A stretch of 64,000 nucleotides of DNA from Glandiceps talaboti. Its lineage: Eukaryota > Hemichordata > Enteropneusta > Spengelidae. Both the position numbers and the translations under genes were made by a program. Below are positions 10,586 through 22,666 of the stretch, piece after piece; the stretch's first letter is position 1, and each line of letters begins with the position of its first letter. The stretch covers positions 21,001 through 85,000 of the forward strand of contig NC_135565.1 in the NCBI RefSeq assembly GCF_964340395.1, given 5' to 3'. Under the pieces are notes generated by a model. That model had not been told where the DNA came from, did not search any database, and worked only from the letters and a program-made list of their open reading frames with translations.

Positions 10586-13500
10586 TCACGAGGCAGCTGG
10601 TATATTTTTGTTCAAGTGGTGTTCTCGAATTTTGAATCCTTGTTGAATAAATTTACTTATTTCAACTAGTTTATTTGTGTCTTTTATTTTGAGAATCTTT
10701 ATGAGATTATCCATGCTTGAACCAGAATATATATTTAATTGGTTAAAGAGTTCTTTCCTTTCATTTTGATATCCTGTACAGCGTAATAAAAAATGCTCCT
10801 CGTCTTCTATTTCACCTTGTTTACATACAGGGCATGTCCTGCTTGATAAGGTGGTGTTCTAATTCTAAGTTTTGTCATTGCTGATCTGTATTGTGGGTTT
10901 TTAATGTCTTCTAAATAGTTTTCAAAGTTCATATCCGTTTTAATTTGTCTATATGTACATAATTTATTTTTATATTGTTTGTCCTTGTTGTCCTTCATTG
11001 TGTCCATTATATTTTTGTGGAGAAGCAACTTTAACTTTTCTTTAAATATAGCTATTAGGTTTTCACTGTTAGAATGGTTTGGTTCAGCTGTCCAGACCTT
11101 ATCCATACTCAAGAGTTTTAGTGTTTGCTTCATTCCTGTGGCCCATGATTGTATTCCACTGGACTCCAAATATTTACTCAGACAGTAAGCTTCCTTAGTT
11201 AGGGTATTTTCTGCTTTCTGTGAGATCTTTAGCCAATATTTGAACATTTGTGTCAGGCCAGATAATAGTAGGGGGTAGCGGCCTAGTTCCATATTAAAGG
11301 CAAGCTGTATTGGCAGCTTTACAGTTCACATTTAGTAGGAATTTGCAGAACTTTATGTGTAGTTTTTCCATGGGAGTTGAAAATTTCATTAGGTTTTGAG
11401 ACTGGTTAATGTTTTCATGTGACCAAACCTCACTACAGTATAGCAGAATGGGCTTCATCACTGCATCAAATAATTTAAGATGTAATTTGATGGGGATAGT
11501 TGTTTCTAAAAACAGGTCTTGTTTTAATTTAAACAGTGCCTGCAGTGCTCTATATCTTAGGTCATCTTGTGCCCTGTGTAGTTTCCCTGAGGTGCTCAGT
11601 TTTATTCCAAGGTATGTGTAGGAGGGAACGCAGTCTAGTACTTGCTTGTTTACTAGTATGTAGAATTTAAATTTCTTCAAACATTTTCCTGACTTATTGA
11701 AAATCATGATCTTTGATTTGGCAATATTTATATCTAAGTGCCATCTTTCACAGAAGATTTCGACTGCGTTGAGGGCATTTTGTAGACCAGTATTTGATTC
11801 CAATAGTAACACTAAATCGTCAGCATATAGTAAGCAAGACAGCCTGCTAGTTAGGAGAGTTGGTGGGTCATTGTTTGACATATCAATTTGTCTTTTTATA
11901 TCATTTACATAGATATTAAATAGTAGGGGGCTGAGGCCATCCCCTTGTCTAATACCTCTCTGTATTGGAAATTGGCGGGTCAGACCATTTTTTGTCTTAA
12001 CACATCCAGTTGCGTTTGAATAGATAGCTTGGATTACTTTATAGAAACGTCCTGTGATGCCATTGAGTACCAATTTGTGGAAAAGCCCTTCATGCCAAAT
12101 TGAGTCAAAGGCTTTTTTCAGGTCTATAAAGCAAGCAAAAATGTATTTATCTTTACTTCGGTATTTTGTAATTAACTGGTTTAGTACGAATATGTGATCA
12201 CTAGTACTGAATTTCGGTAAAAAGCCAACCTGTTCTTTAATTATAATCTCATTTTTGTCATTAAATTCAACCAGTCTCTGTTTCAGGACTGAAGTGAATA
12301 ATTTACTCAAACAATTTAAAAGTGTGATGCCACGATAGTTACTGGGGTCTGTCTTGTCCCCTTTTTTGTAGATAGGTGTAATTATACCCATATTCCAGCA
12401 TCTAGGAAAGTGGCCTCTTTCGAGAATTAGATTGAACAGTTTTTGAATGTGTGTAATGAGAACGTTTCTACTGGCTGTGATCATTTCATTGGTTATGTTA
12501 TCTATTGCGGGTGATTTTTTGTGCTTGAGTGTACTTATTGTTTTTTGAATTTCAAGCTCAGAGATTGGCTTATCTAATTCTATGGAATCAACAATTTTTT
12601 CTAGCCTGTTATTTTTACTAACATAGGTGGTATCTGAAGTAAGTTTTACCTTGTTTGAACTGAGACTTTTGAAATGCTCAAACAGTTTTTCTTTCTCAAC
12701 AATTTCTCCATTACATGTCTTACCCTCTTGTGGCACTCTTAAGTTCTTAATAAGTTTCCAGTACTCATCGGGATGTGAATCACTCAGGTTTTCTAGTTTA
12801 GACAATATTTCATTTTTAAATTCTCGTTTCTTTTTTTTCACGGCCTTCTTGTAGTTTTTCTTTTGTTCATAACAACTATTTCTCAGTTGATGGTTAAATG
12901 GGTCTGTGCTCAGTTTAGTGGAAAGATTGTGTATCTACTTTTTCATACAAGAAAGGTTTTTTGTGTACCATGTTTGCTTTCTGGTTTTCTTTTTCTTTTT
13001 TCTTTTTTTAAAGAAGTGTTTTTTTAGGCTTTTACCAGCTGCCTCGTGATAGATGTCTGATAACATAATGCCAGCCTGATCAACTGACTTTTTAGAATTA
13101 TCAAAATGTTCTCTCTCAAAGTTCTTAGCCAGTACTATTACCTCCTGGCTCTGTAATTCGTTGTAGAAATAATATTTTGAGTTTGTATCCCATATGTATG
13201 AAAATTTGGATTGACAATAGTTATTCAAGTCATCTGCTGTAGAATTAGGTGTAACTTTATCATCTTGTAGTATGTTAGTCTGCAATGTAAATAACATTTG
13301 GCAATGATCAGATAAAACCAGGTTCAATGGCTGAACACTAAAAACACCAATCCTATTGAACAGACTATGACTAACAATGGTATAATCTACTGTACTACTC
13401 CCTTTTGTTTGGTGACATGTAAATTTACCCATAGAGTCACCGGGGCAACGGCCAATTAGAATTACAATTTCTGAGGAGATACATAGATCAAGAAGTAATT

Positions 13501-14119
13501 CACCATAATGGTTTTTTTTTGTAATGTCTTGTGACTGTCTTGGTTTAAAGTCTATGCTGATGAGTAGTAGTTCAGGTTTGGATGAATCACCGTATCATTA
13601 TCCATTTTAGTACGGGCATTGAAATCACCTGTCAGGATGATCTGTCCTAACTTAGAATATTTTATAACATCTTTTTCTAATAGCTGATACAAATTTGTGT
13701 CTTTCCATTTGAAGATACTGGAGCCTTGAGGACTCATATACAGACTACAAACAAAAATATTTTCGTCTAGATCAAACATGTTTTTATCAAGACGGGTCCA
13801 AATAAAGTCCTCACAGCTGCTTTCCATTTGCCTTATACCATGTTTATATAAATATTATGCTTTTGTAATAGAATGCCACTCCACCAGAGTGTGCACAAGC
13901 GTTTTTATGTTTTTTCTTTCTATATGAATGAAAGTAGCTGTAGTTAGGGATTTCTATCTCAGAGTCAATGTTTGTTTTTGTTTCAACAAGACTGATGAAA
14001 TCAAAATTGTTCACAATGTTTAGGAAGTTTTTATCCTTAACTTTGCGTTCAAAGCTACCATATATATTCCATGTAGAAAACTTCAGCGTGGTTTTACCAG
14101 CTGGTTGTATGTTCCTCAT
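10586..14119 (-). pseudogene. LINE ORF2: AP endonuclease - reverse transcriptase - CCHC, frameshifted
   Basis: Copies the element's RNA into DNA at a nicked target. Pieces in order: 14119-13844 has the endonuclease start (FSTWN, then VETKT); 13827-13552 has LTGDFNA; 13432-12935 has VDYTIV and LSDHC, the catalytic SDH block. 12841-11294 (515 codons) is the reverse transcriptase with YRGITLLN, FIDLKKAFDS, IRQGDGLSPLLFN and the catalytic LLYADDLVLL. 11292-10807 continues after an apparent +1 T in a CTTTAAT run at the end of the previous piece. After another frameshift near 10,860 the frame reaches CPVCKQGE and EEHFLLRC, a C-x2-C-x9-H-x4-C knuckle, and ends at TGA 10588-10586. At least four frame breaks show it is dead. 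An A-rich run at about 12,830-13,010 (poly-Lys) may be one of the slip sites. Confidence 0.88.
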
Positions 14120-14406
14120 ACTAACAGTTTACAGATGAGAATAAACACAAAGGCGCAGAAAAACAAACAAAACACAACCAACAAAACAAATATAAAAACA
14201 GATAGAGAATTAGGTATTTAAATAACCAATTAATCTCGCGAATGTTGATACGTGTGTACTCAACTACTGTACCCTCACTAGGCAGTGTTGTCTCTTATTT
14301 CTTTTGATCCAATAAAAGGTTCAAGTTCATATTGCGATTTGTCACATTACACCTGTAGTGTTCATCCTTACTTGGTTGTTTTTTAACCTACATACCTGTT
14401 TAGTTA

Positions 14407-16851
14407 TCAGTTCAATAGATTCACTATTCCGGATAATAGATCTGTGAAAAGTGTATTGTTTTTAACAGTGTTATAGTTCTGGCGGCTTTTACTGGAGAGT
14501 TTATTTCCATTGGCTCGCGTCTTCTCTCCTCCACTGGGTACTGCAGAGTTTTCTGAGGTGTAGCTGTTGAAGATGTTTCTGTTCTTCATCTCTGCAACAA
14601 TAGCTCTGTATATATACCGCTTCTTATTAGCCACTAGTGTTGCTGTTCCTCTGGCATTGGGATGGATACTGTCCTCGTAGAGATATGTCTTTACATTGTT
14701 GACCTCATCTCTAAAGTTTGTGTGTATATAGTATACATTAGGTACTGATTCACCAATCATTTGTAGACTGGCATTGAATCTCACCATGTCATGGTTAAAA
14801 GTTCGGCTGTTTCGTCTTGGTAATACACTCAAGATGAATATCTTACTCTGTGGGTATATATTACGTGTTGTGTCTAGAAGGTCTTCGTACCTATGTCGGC
14901 ATGTAGTTAGCGATAAATTACTGTCAATGTCATTTGACCCAATGTGGAACACGATATTCTTTGGGTCTTTGAACTTTGACCTATTCATGTAGTTTTTCAC
15001 ATCATTTATGCCCTTTCCATGTAGAGAGGCAACAAATGTTCTTCTAGTACTTGAGAACTTTTGGGGATCTATGTATTTAATGGTTGAGTCCCCAACAATC
15101 ACTGTGTTGTAGCTGCCTTTGCCGTGGCTAGTAGGTTGTGATACATGCTCTTCCTCTTCAATCCTGCTTGCTGGGTAAGCTGATGCTCCAGGGTTTGGCA
15201 TCTTGGTTGACGACATCTTTGCCATCTGCTTTGGTGGTGAGGTTGAACCAGTTTCACCAGTCCATGGCACCTTCCTCTCTGGACTATCTCCCAGAACTCT
15301 GTAGTAGTTTCGTACTGATACATTTGCTGTGTATTCTACATCCTCTATCTGTGTATCAGTAGCTGTTTCTTCATAAACGTCCTTCTGTCTAGTAGTACTC
15401 AGATTTTCTTGCTCTTGTGCTTGTTCTGTTTGTGTTAATATATCACAAGTAGCAGGTTTTACTGTTTCTGGTATTTCTCTTTGCAAATCTTTTAGAATCT
15501 CAAGAATTTTGGTTTGTGATTCCTGAACTTTCATAACACTCTTCTTTATGTTCACTATTTCCTTACTTGAGTTCTGTAGTGCTGTGTTGAACTTGTTTAT
15601 TGATGCATTAATTTCTGTAAGGTCCCTTTGACATCCTGCAGTTAACTTGTCTTGGGTGTCAAATTTTGCCTTTATGTCTAGCTTATCTTGATGTATTGTG
15701 TCTAATTTATCTGCGAGAATAACATAGTTATTTTCAATGTCTTTAATTGTCTCTGTAAAGTTTGATTCTCTCTGCTGTATGATATTTCTGGCTTTGTTTA
15801 ACAATGTCAATTTAGAGGGGGTTCTATTTGGAGTCTTGAAAATCGAGGGTTCATTTGGACTAATCGGCTTTGATTCTATGATCAATGGTGGGGACTTTGT
15901 GTTGTTGCCTTGATACTGTTGTGACTTTGCTGGTGGAATCTGTGTAACTGTATCACTGTCATCACCTGGTTCTATGGTTGACTGTACTGATTTATCCATG
16001 TCGTTAAAATTCGGGTCGAACACCGTCGAAGATGACTTCGTAGAGTTACTGGGCAGCGATACGGGTGATGGTGTCTCAAAAGCTAGTTTCAGGGGTGTAC
16101 TAGTGTCAACTACTCCTCTTGCTGCATGGTTTCGAGGCTTACCTATACGTTCCAGTTCCCGTATGTCGCCGCCATCTTGGACACATGTGTGTGGTGTTTG
16201 TAGTATAACCTCTTCGATGCCCTGTTTTGGTAGTTCACCATCCACCTCGGCGTTATTCTTTTCCTTCAATCTTGCCTCTTGAACTTTAGACTTGAGGTTA
16301 TGATATTCGAGTTTGGCCCATTCTTGTATATATCTTCCCTGAATAAATATTACACCCGTCGTAATGTAGAAAGAGACTGTCACTTGCTTACTGTCCTCTG
16401 TGGCGTTGACATGAATGTCGGACCATTTCATTTGTACCCCACGCGGTATATCACACCACTGCACGGTTATTTCATTGTTTTTCTGGAATTGTTTGTTATA
16501 CTTCAGTTTCACTTCTTCTATCCAAGAGTTGATTCTATCCGTGGTAGTCCGATAACAAATGTCGTTTACTTCTTGTTGTTGACCTTTTGACCTCCAGTGT
16601 GTAACTGTGTCAGTCTCGTCCGGAGGTAAGTCTTTAGCTTTTCGTTGGGTGTTTTGCAAAACTGAATAAGCTTCGTTAGGTTCGGAGTCTCCTATTTGGT
16701 CCAGTTCTTGCATGAAGTCGAAATTCTTTGTGGCCCGAGTAATGCGTCTTGGCCTTGGCTGTTCAGTCTCGTTCTGGGGTTCTTTGCTTGCCATGGCGGC
16801 CATGGTTGATAGTATCTGCCCAATGTCTTCGTGACTTGCACTCATGAACAC
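14407..16851 (-). CDS. LINE ORF1 with coiled coil and SGNH-hydrolase (esterase) domain
   Basis: An intact 814-codon ORF. In CR1/L2-type elements ORF1 binds element RNA and forms particles, and some versions carry an SGNH esterase domain. Seen here: a conserved-looking N-terminal region with VTVSFYITTGVIFIQGRYI (about residues 155-185); a Ser/Thr/Pro-rich linker; a long heptad-like coiled-coil stretch (about 345-465, from SKLTLLNKARN to LKDLQREI); then an SGNH domain with VGDSTIKY (nucleophile Ser, about residue 585), HIGSND (Asn block, about 637) and DSIHPN (Asp/His block, about 727). All catalytic blocks are present, so the esterase may be intact. The frame contrasts with the broken ORF2 downstream. 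The start at 16851 is the first Met in the frame; another Met two residues later (MFMSAS) is possible. Confidence 0.85.
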   Translation of the reverse strand: MFMSASHEDIGQILSTMAAMASKEPQNETEQPRPRRITRATKNFDFMQELDQIGDSEPNEAYSVLQNTQRKAKDLPPDETDTVTHWRSKGQQQEVNDICYRTTTDRINSWIEEVKLKYNKQFQKNNEITVQWCDIPRGVQMKWSDIHVNATEDSKQVTVSFYITTGVIFIQGRYIQEWAKLEYHNLKSKVQEARLKEKNNAEVDGELPKQGIEEVILQTPHTCVQDGGDIRELERIGKPRNHAARGVVDTSTPLKLAFETPSPVSLPSNSTKSSSTVFDPNFNDMDKSVQSTIEPGDDSDTVTQIPPAKSQQYQGNNTKSPPLIIESKPISPNEPSIFKTPNRTPSKLTLLNKARNIIQQRESNFTETIKDIENNYVILADKLDTIHQDKLDIKAKFDTQDKLTAGCQRDLTEINASINKFNTALQNSSKEIVNIKKSVMKVQESQTKILEILKDLQREIPETVKPATCDILTQTEQAQEQENLSTTRQKDVYEETATDTQIEDVEYTANVSVRNYYRVLGDSPERKVPWTGETGSTSPPKQMAKMSSTKMPNPGASAYPASRIEEEEHVSQPTSHGKGSYNTVIVGDSTIKYIDPQKFSSTRRTFVASLHGKGINDVKNYMNRSKFKDPKNIVFHIGSNDIDSNLSLTTCRHRYEDLLDTTRNIYPQSKIFILSVLPRRNSRTFNHDMVRFNASLQMIGESVPNVYYIHTNFRDEVNNVKTYLYEDSIHPNARGTATLVANKKRYIYRAIVAEMKNRNIFNSYTSENSAVPSGGEKTRANGNKLSSKSRQNYNTVKNNTLFTDLLSGIVNLLN

Positions 16852-16990
16852 CTCAGGCGCTGAACCTTGGCAGGTTATAAAAAGCAGTTGAGCGAGTTCC
16901 AGATGACTTTAAGATAGTGTGTACACAGTTTTTGAGCCTAGTTCGGCAACAGGAGTCGAGAAATTTTCTACTCGATACGGAGCGATGCTA

Positions 16991-17675
16991 ACACGTGTAT
17001 CACCATCACTTCAGTATGCTAATCCATAGTAGATAGTAGATAGTAGATAGCTACTCCTACTTTATTGACATCCAACAAAAAACTACAGATCACACAGAAA
17101 TGAAGATTTTCCTACATTCCATACATATTTGCTTGAATTTGATATTGACCTTCATTTGATTGGTCAATTAGGAAAATATGGGATTGGTTAGTAGAGATTG
17201 TTTAGACTTGAGATTAACTAATTTGACGTAACCTGATTGGTTATGTAAATACAGAATTAATTAAAAAAATGAAAATGGTGTATTTCTCAAGGTCTCAAAG
17301 CTCTACTGGCAACTCACTGAATACATACGGTTTCAGTCAAAAGGTAATCACATCGCATTTTGAGGCTTTACATGTATAGTGTTAAAGGAATTTTGACAAT
17401 GCTTCTCCTGCTGTTGCTTCTAGATAGTATATGTGGTGTCCATCGATTTTAGTCTATTAAAGGACGTTGTTTTCATATTTTATTTCTTACTACAGATATT
17501 TCAGACGGATTATGCACGAGAAATCATTCATCTTTCTGATTAGTTACATTTCTTTAATTTTTGTTGGGAACTTTTGTGTGGGAATGAGTGCCAACCCTTT
17601 ACCAAGTGATTTTATTTTATATTAAAGCTATTTCATTATTTGTAAGACGACATGTTATTGACAATTTGAATATTC
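16991..17675. other. Unassigned intron 1 sequence
   Basis: A short TAGTAGATAG triplication at about 17,030-17,050, possibly at the LINE's 5' junction. Otherwise AT-rich with no recognisable feature. Confidence 0.35.
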
Positions 17676-17689
17676 ATGGTACAGATGAA

Positions 17690-18160
17690 GTTAATTGTCA
17701 ATATTTTCAAATTCCTGGTTATTCATTTTTCACATCGACTGTCTTTGCAAACAAATACTGAACACCTCGTAAAGAAAGCACAGCAGCGTCTTTATTTTCT
17801 GAGACGTTTAAAGAAATTTGAAATGAGTCGTGGTTGTATTTTAGTCATTTCTATACCGCACTGTCATAGAGAGTCTGGTTTAACAACATCACCTACAATG
17901 AGTTGTTGCACTTGAGAGAGTCGTCCGGACAGCACAGAGAATCATCGGTACAGAATCACCATTCTTACAATCAATATATCAAGTGATTCCAGATCCATTC
18001 GCGAAGCTACATCCATCATTAAGGATTCCAGTCATTAAGCACATACACTTTCTGAACTGTTACCCTCGGGTAGGCGGTACAGGAGTATCAAAATGAAATC
18101 AGAACGTTTTAGAAAGAGCTTTTATCAATCTGCGATTCGCATTTTAAACCAGTCCTAGGA
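17690..18160 (+). pseudogene. Decayed 3' end of a Rex/CR1-like LINE reverse transcriptase
   Basis: Only the C-terminal tail of the polymerase ORF is left, and in pieces. The + strand reads NTEHLVKKAQQRLYFLRRLKKF at about 17,755-17,820, then in other frames a VRTAQRIIGTE block (about 17,925-17,960), an LHPSLRIP-like block, and YRSIKMKSERFRKSF ending ILNQS-stop at about 18,160. This order is characteristic of the tail of Rex1/CR1-type elements. At least two frame changes. The upstream catalytic domain is absent, as is usual for 5'-truncated insertions. Confidence 0.75.
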
Positions 18161-20257
18161 TATTTTACCATTTGTTTATAACCCAGACTTAATTCAGAAA
18201 AGTCACAAATCTGAATGTCAATATCGCGTCCGAGGTGCTAGATGCTAGATGTGGACCCAGGTTGTGTTGTTGACCTTCGTCAAAGTGCATCAAGCATGTA
18301 AGAGTTGCATTCATAATACACTACAGTGTAGGCCTATTGCAATTCCGGGAACATGATGTAGGCTACCAAGTCATGTCAAAACACACTCCAGTACATGCAG
18401 ATCACAGTCACAGCACGTGAATTTATGAGTATTTACTTTTAGGTAGAAAGTGACAGAACAGTGATGTGCAACATGACGAACCTGACATGATATTATACGA
18501 TCATTTGCGTTGGTGCATTGCCGCCCACAATACTATATAGATGACACATCGAAATGTATGTACAAGATACACATGGATAATATATAATACTGCATGTAAA
18601 CTCTATCGCTGTCGCTAAAACATTCTTTTTGAATGTGCCACTTTGCTTAGAAAGCACTGGAGTAAATTGAATACTGCGGAACATCATCATTGCCGGAACC
18701 ATCCGTCGAACTTTCACTTGTACCGTCCGGTTCAAAGGAACACTGTCAAAGATGAAAGATAGGCTGTGATCCTCTTCACTTGAACAATCTGACAAACATT
18801 AGCCGTCCCGTTCAAAAGATACAGTTTCTAGAACTTGTTGTTGTGACTGAGCCTCCATAGTAATGCATGTTAGGAAGGTGAAGTTCAAGGTTATTTGTTC
18901 CTACTATGATGACATAACAGGAATGCTTTCATATGCAAATATAAATACTCGCTCAACAGAGGGTGTCATGAATGTGGAAGCAGCATAATTTCTAATGAGA
19001 TTTTCACTATTCTTGGTCACTTTTTTCTCCTCAACGCTATAGAAATGTGTTAAGTGGCTATTTTTTATTGATTTGATGAAAAGTGAAAAATAGAATTGCA
19101 GTGGCCCTTTAACTTTACATGCACCATATTTAAGTTGGGTCAGTTGTCATAGCAACAAAGTCCTAAGCATATGAAAGTTATAATGTCTTGACAAGTAAGT
19201 CTTTATTTATTCAGGCCCTAAGGGGTCCTATATAGGGCCACCTATAGGAAGTAAAGGGTTAATGAGCAATTTATGTAATGAATGGTTTTCGGTAATTACT
19301 CTATATCTCAAGAATGCAAGCTTCAAATTCAATATAATTTAATACATACGTTTGCGATACCAAAGCGCACTTGTCCTGAAAATATTATTGATGTTGCTTT
19401 TAGTTTTAATAAGTTATTGGCATATTTTTGTAGGCCACTAAAAAGGAAAAAATAGTTTCTCATCAGGAAATGTTGTCTAAAGTGGTGCGACGATGTGATT
19501 ATTTTTTTTTACATTCTCAACAAATGTTAATCAGTCTACTTATCATTGCAGTTACTGTTCTTTTTATTTAGTACTTTACAGCAGGTGTGTATGTGGGGCA
19601 GATGTCATAGGCTAGTTCATGATTAGTTTTGCAGTTGTCTTCACTGGTGGCAATTAATGTAGGGAGAGTTACTTTTGAAGTTTTGTGTTTTCCGTTTCAT
19701 CTGCAGACTGAATTGGTTGGACAAACATGAAAAAAAATTAACACGGGAAGGGGGGTACTTAAGTGATGGGTGCTGACCAGAAACAATTTTTTGTTGGCCT
19801 TTAAAACTCTTTCTACGGTGAATGCTATGCTACAATGTTCTATAAAGCTTCACATTACATGTTGTGGTCGGCCAGGAGATCACTAACAGCAATGGGCAAA
19901 TAGCAATCAGTGAGAAAAAATAACTTATTACATATGTTCTGTTGTATTCCAACAATTGTCTCTAGGAACGACAGTCTCAAAACTTTGCCCTTACGGAAGG
20001 CATTCAGTTTAAATCTTTTTACTCTCTGTATTACCCTGTGCAAAAACCAAATAGAAAATTGTGGCAACAAAAGTAGGTGTTCAACATAGGCATAAAAATA
20101 ATCCACATATCTCAATGAAGGAAAGAAAAAAATCACAGATTAGATTCCGTGCATAAATCATGAAATTGCAAGACTACCCTTACAGAAGGCATTCAGTTTA
20201 AATCTGGTTAACCACTAGTCCGGGACTTGAGACCACTGTAATTTTTAATCCCTGGGA
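18161..20257. other. Unassigned intron 1 sequence with a dispersed short repeat
   Basis: No gene recognised; the 100-codon minus ORF at 18493-18795 has no domain that I know. A ~35-bp block, CCTTACNGAAGGCATTCAGTTTAAATC-like, occurs at about 19,990 and 20,178 and again at 25,611, just before exon 2. The stretch TAATGAGCAATTT...TCAAATTCAATATAATTTA at 19,260-19,345 is a dispersed relative of the ~150-bp tandem repeats at 25.16-25.55 kb. Confidence 0.45.
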
Positions 20258-20672
20258 ACTAGACTAAACTAACTATATACATGGACATTGAATATCCAAT
20301 ATCTAGACACAGGCTAGGTCAGGCACTTTCAGTCACAGTGTTTGCCATATATTATTTCAAAGTGTATCTCACCCTAGATTGGTTATGTTTTGTGAGGAAT
20401 TCAGCATTCAGGTCAATGGAGGCATAGATTTTAGAGTCAGTCCATTCAGTAAATTCTAAGGTATTTAATTCATTATGTGTTACAAGTTTTTATACCACAA
20501 GATGACACAATACAACTCATGGCGTGCAATATTGAGAAGTAACAAAACTGTTGCTCAAAGGTGGCCATATAGTGCAGTGTTGTGATGCCATACAATGTAT
20601 AGTGCAGTGTTGTGACGCCATATAGTGCAGTGTTGTGATGCCTTGTCATATATTGGATATATCAAGAGACAA
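20258..20672 (+). mobile_element. Inverted partial copy of the 6.7-7.1 kb TIR-element segment
   Basis: Matches the reverse complement of 6,735-7,105 over about 370 bp with many substitutions and small indels. Between 20,566 and 20,642 it has a local triplication of a ~20-bp block containing TAGTGCAGTGTTGTGA. I find no terminal inverted repeats around it, so it is a fragment or its ends have decayed. Confidence 0.65.
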
Positions 20673-22009
20673 GCGACCTATCGGTCAGAATAGCTCTGCT
20701 GGTTTTTTTTTATTTTATTTTTTATTTTGGTGACATGTAGAAGTGGTTCAGTCCTTCAGCTCTTTACTATGCAGTTTTGTTTTAGCGATGCAATAAAGTG
20801 GTTAGTGGTTTCATATGATGTCTCACTATAAAACACATTTTACACAGAAGTTGGTAATGTATTGTACTTTTATACCATAGTCACCATTTTATAACAAAAA
20901 TCTACTGTTATGAAAAATTGCACAAAATCTCAGGGAAAAAATGACTGGGAAATGCACACAAGAAAAAGAAGAAAAAAAGAGGATTTTGAGGTTGGCTATA
21001 AATAATTCCAGTGTCTTACAGCTTTAACCCTGGAAAATTTTAATGATGAATGAAATAAACTAGGGATCTAAAATAATTTTGAGGCAATTTGAATTTCAAT
21101 TTTCTAACAAATTTACCAAGTCAACAACATTCAACTTGTACTAGTTGTAGTAGATATATATATATAGGGAAGAAATATATTAATCGCCATCTTAGTTTCC
21201 GTACGGCGACAATCCCCAAGTACCCGAAAGAGAGTCATTCTCAGCCAACAGGGTTCGACACTGGAGTAAAAGTCACTATCCCACAGGACTAGTAGAATTG
21301 ATAATGTAGTAGTCCTGCAAAAAATTTGGTGGTCCTATCTTTAAGTGCTTTCGCTTGTTCACTTAGGCTCTTCATCTCTCTTAGTTTTTGCTCTACTTCT
21401 AATTCACTTTTCCAAACCCCATATTTATTTCAAACACTGTTGTAATTGAACTGTCTATTTCGTTGTAGTTGTTTGTGCATCATCAACTCCTTACTGTAAT
21501 TTTATTCTCTTTTTTATGTTTTGGAGCTTCTTCTCTTTCTTTTGTTGCTTTCTGTGAGTAGTTTGTCTTAATTGGGGGGGGGGGGGGAGGAGTAATAAGA
21601 TGTTATGTGGTCTTATTTCTAGCTTAAATACTACATAACATTTCTGGTACACATTGATCTAACTATTGCATTTTTAAAAGACAAAAAATTACCTTCCCAT
21701 AGAGCAAGTCTTTATAATAGTGTTGTCCTTAGTGCATATTAGAATGCATTTACAACATAAAAATAAATAAATTTGAAGGTTACCAGCAGTTACAGCAAAA
21801 TTTTGTTACTAATTACATGTACAAGTCACTTCGTCTATTTTCGTGTCTATGTACTTCCGGGTTGACATAAACGTTAAACGTGATACAGTCGGCCCTATAA
21901 TTACTAAGAAATGACAAAACCGTTCGCAAAATAAAGTTCAGGATTTTAATTTTTCAAACTGAATACCAAAACATGAACACGGAACACAGAACACGGAATC
22001 GTGTCAGTG
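20673..22009. other. Unassigned intron 1 sequence
   Basis: No gene recognised. A 14-nt G-run at about 21,573 and a short (TA)n at about 21,154-21,167. The stretch CGACAATCCCCAAGTACCCG at about 21,206 has an inverted relative at about 24,008-24,032, hinting at another transposon pair that I could not delimit. Confidence 0.35.
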
Positions 22010-22047
22010 CATGGATGTATTAGTGATGTATCACTAATACATCCATG
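22010..22047. repeat. Perfect palindrome, 17-bp arms and 4-nt loop
   Basis: CATGGATGTATTAGTGA, then TGTA, then the exact reverse complement of the arm. It lies at the left border of a MITE-like element. Confidence 0.95.
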
Positions 22048-22666
22048 GTTAGTCCTGCTTCCATGACGGTGCACGAGTCTGTATTACTGACTTGACTCTA
22101 AACACCGTCATGCAAAGAGCAATAGAGTTTGCCTATTACAACACCGCAAGCAAAATGTACCCACGCCAATTGCAAAAGAATAACCTACCGACCGATCAAA
22201 TATTTGCAATCGATCGAATATCTACGCCATTTCCATTCCTCTGACGGTAGTAATCCCTGCTCAGATCACAAAAAGCGTCGAAGTCGGACCTTTTCAAGTG
22301 CGAACTGCAACATTCAACTAACCCTCGTAACACCGCCACATTTGATATCGTTGAGTGAGATGAATAATTACCCAGAGACACTTGCCGACGTACGTAAGGA
22401 GAAGTGATTAAATTTACGATAGAATTTGAAAAGTTCCGATTTTGATAGTTTTGGTCATCAATAGCGGACTTTTGCAGTCAAAATGAGGTAAACCGACTAA
22501 ATAATAGATTTATTGCTAATATTTGACCACTGGGCGATTTTATTCCTTAGTTACCGGCATTTTTTGTAAGTCCGTATTTCACGGCTGGCTCTTCGCAGGA
22601 CGGAGGGGGAGGGACAATTGTCAGAATCGAGTCCCGAATTCCTCCGTATGCAAGCAGGACTAATCC
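22047..22666. mobile_element. Candidate ~620-bp MITE
   Basis: The left end GGTTAGTCCTGCTTCCAT (22047-22064) matches the inverted right end ATGCAAGCAGGACTAATCC (22648-22666) with one indel and one mismatch. CCATGG sits outside both ends. The internal 92-codon ORF (22129-22407) is Cys/His/Ser-rich with no recognised domain. The target duplication is not clear. Superfamily not assigned. Confidence 0.45.

Larger units (their letters stand above)
10381..16990 (-). mobile_element. Near-full-length two-ORF non-LTR retrotransposon (LINE), decayed
   Basis: On the minus strand the order is a short 5' leader, ORF1 (16851-14407), a ~290-bp spacer, ORF2 in several frames (14119-10586), a ~150-bp 3' UTR with AATAAA, and an (ATT)n tail. 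The domain order (esterase-type ORF1; AP endonuclease, reverse transcriptase and CCHC in ORF2) fits the CR1/L2/I-Jockey supergroup. I would not name the clade. ORF1 is intact over 814 codons while ORF2 has several frameshifts, so the copy is moderately young but unable to move by itself. The 5' boundary is approximate; I could not identify a target duplication. It lies antisense to the host gene in intron 1. Confidence 0.85.
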
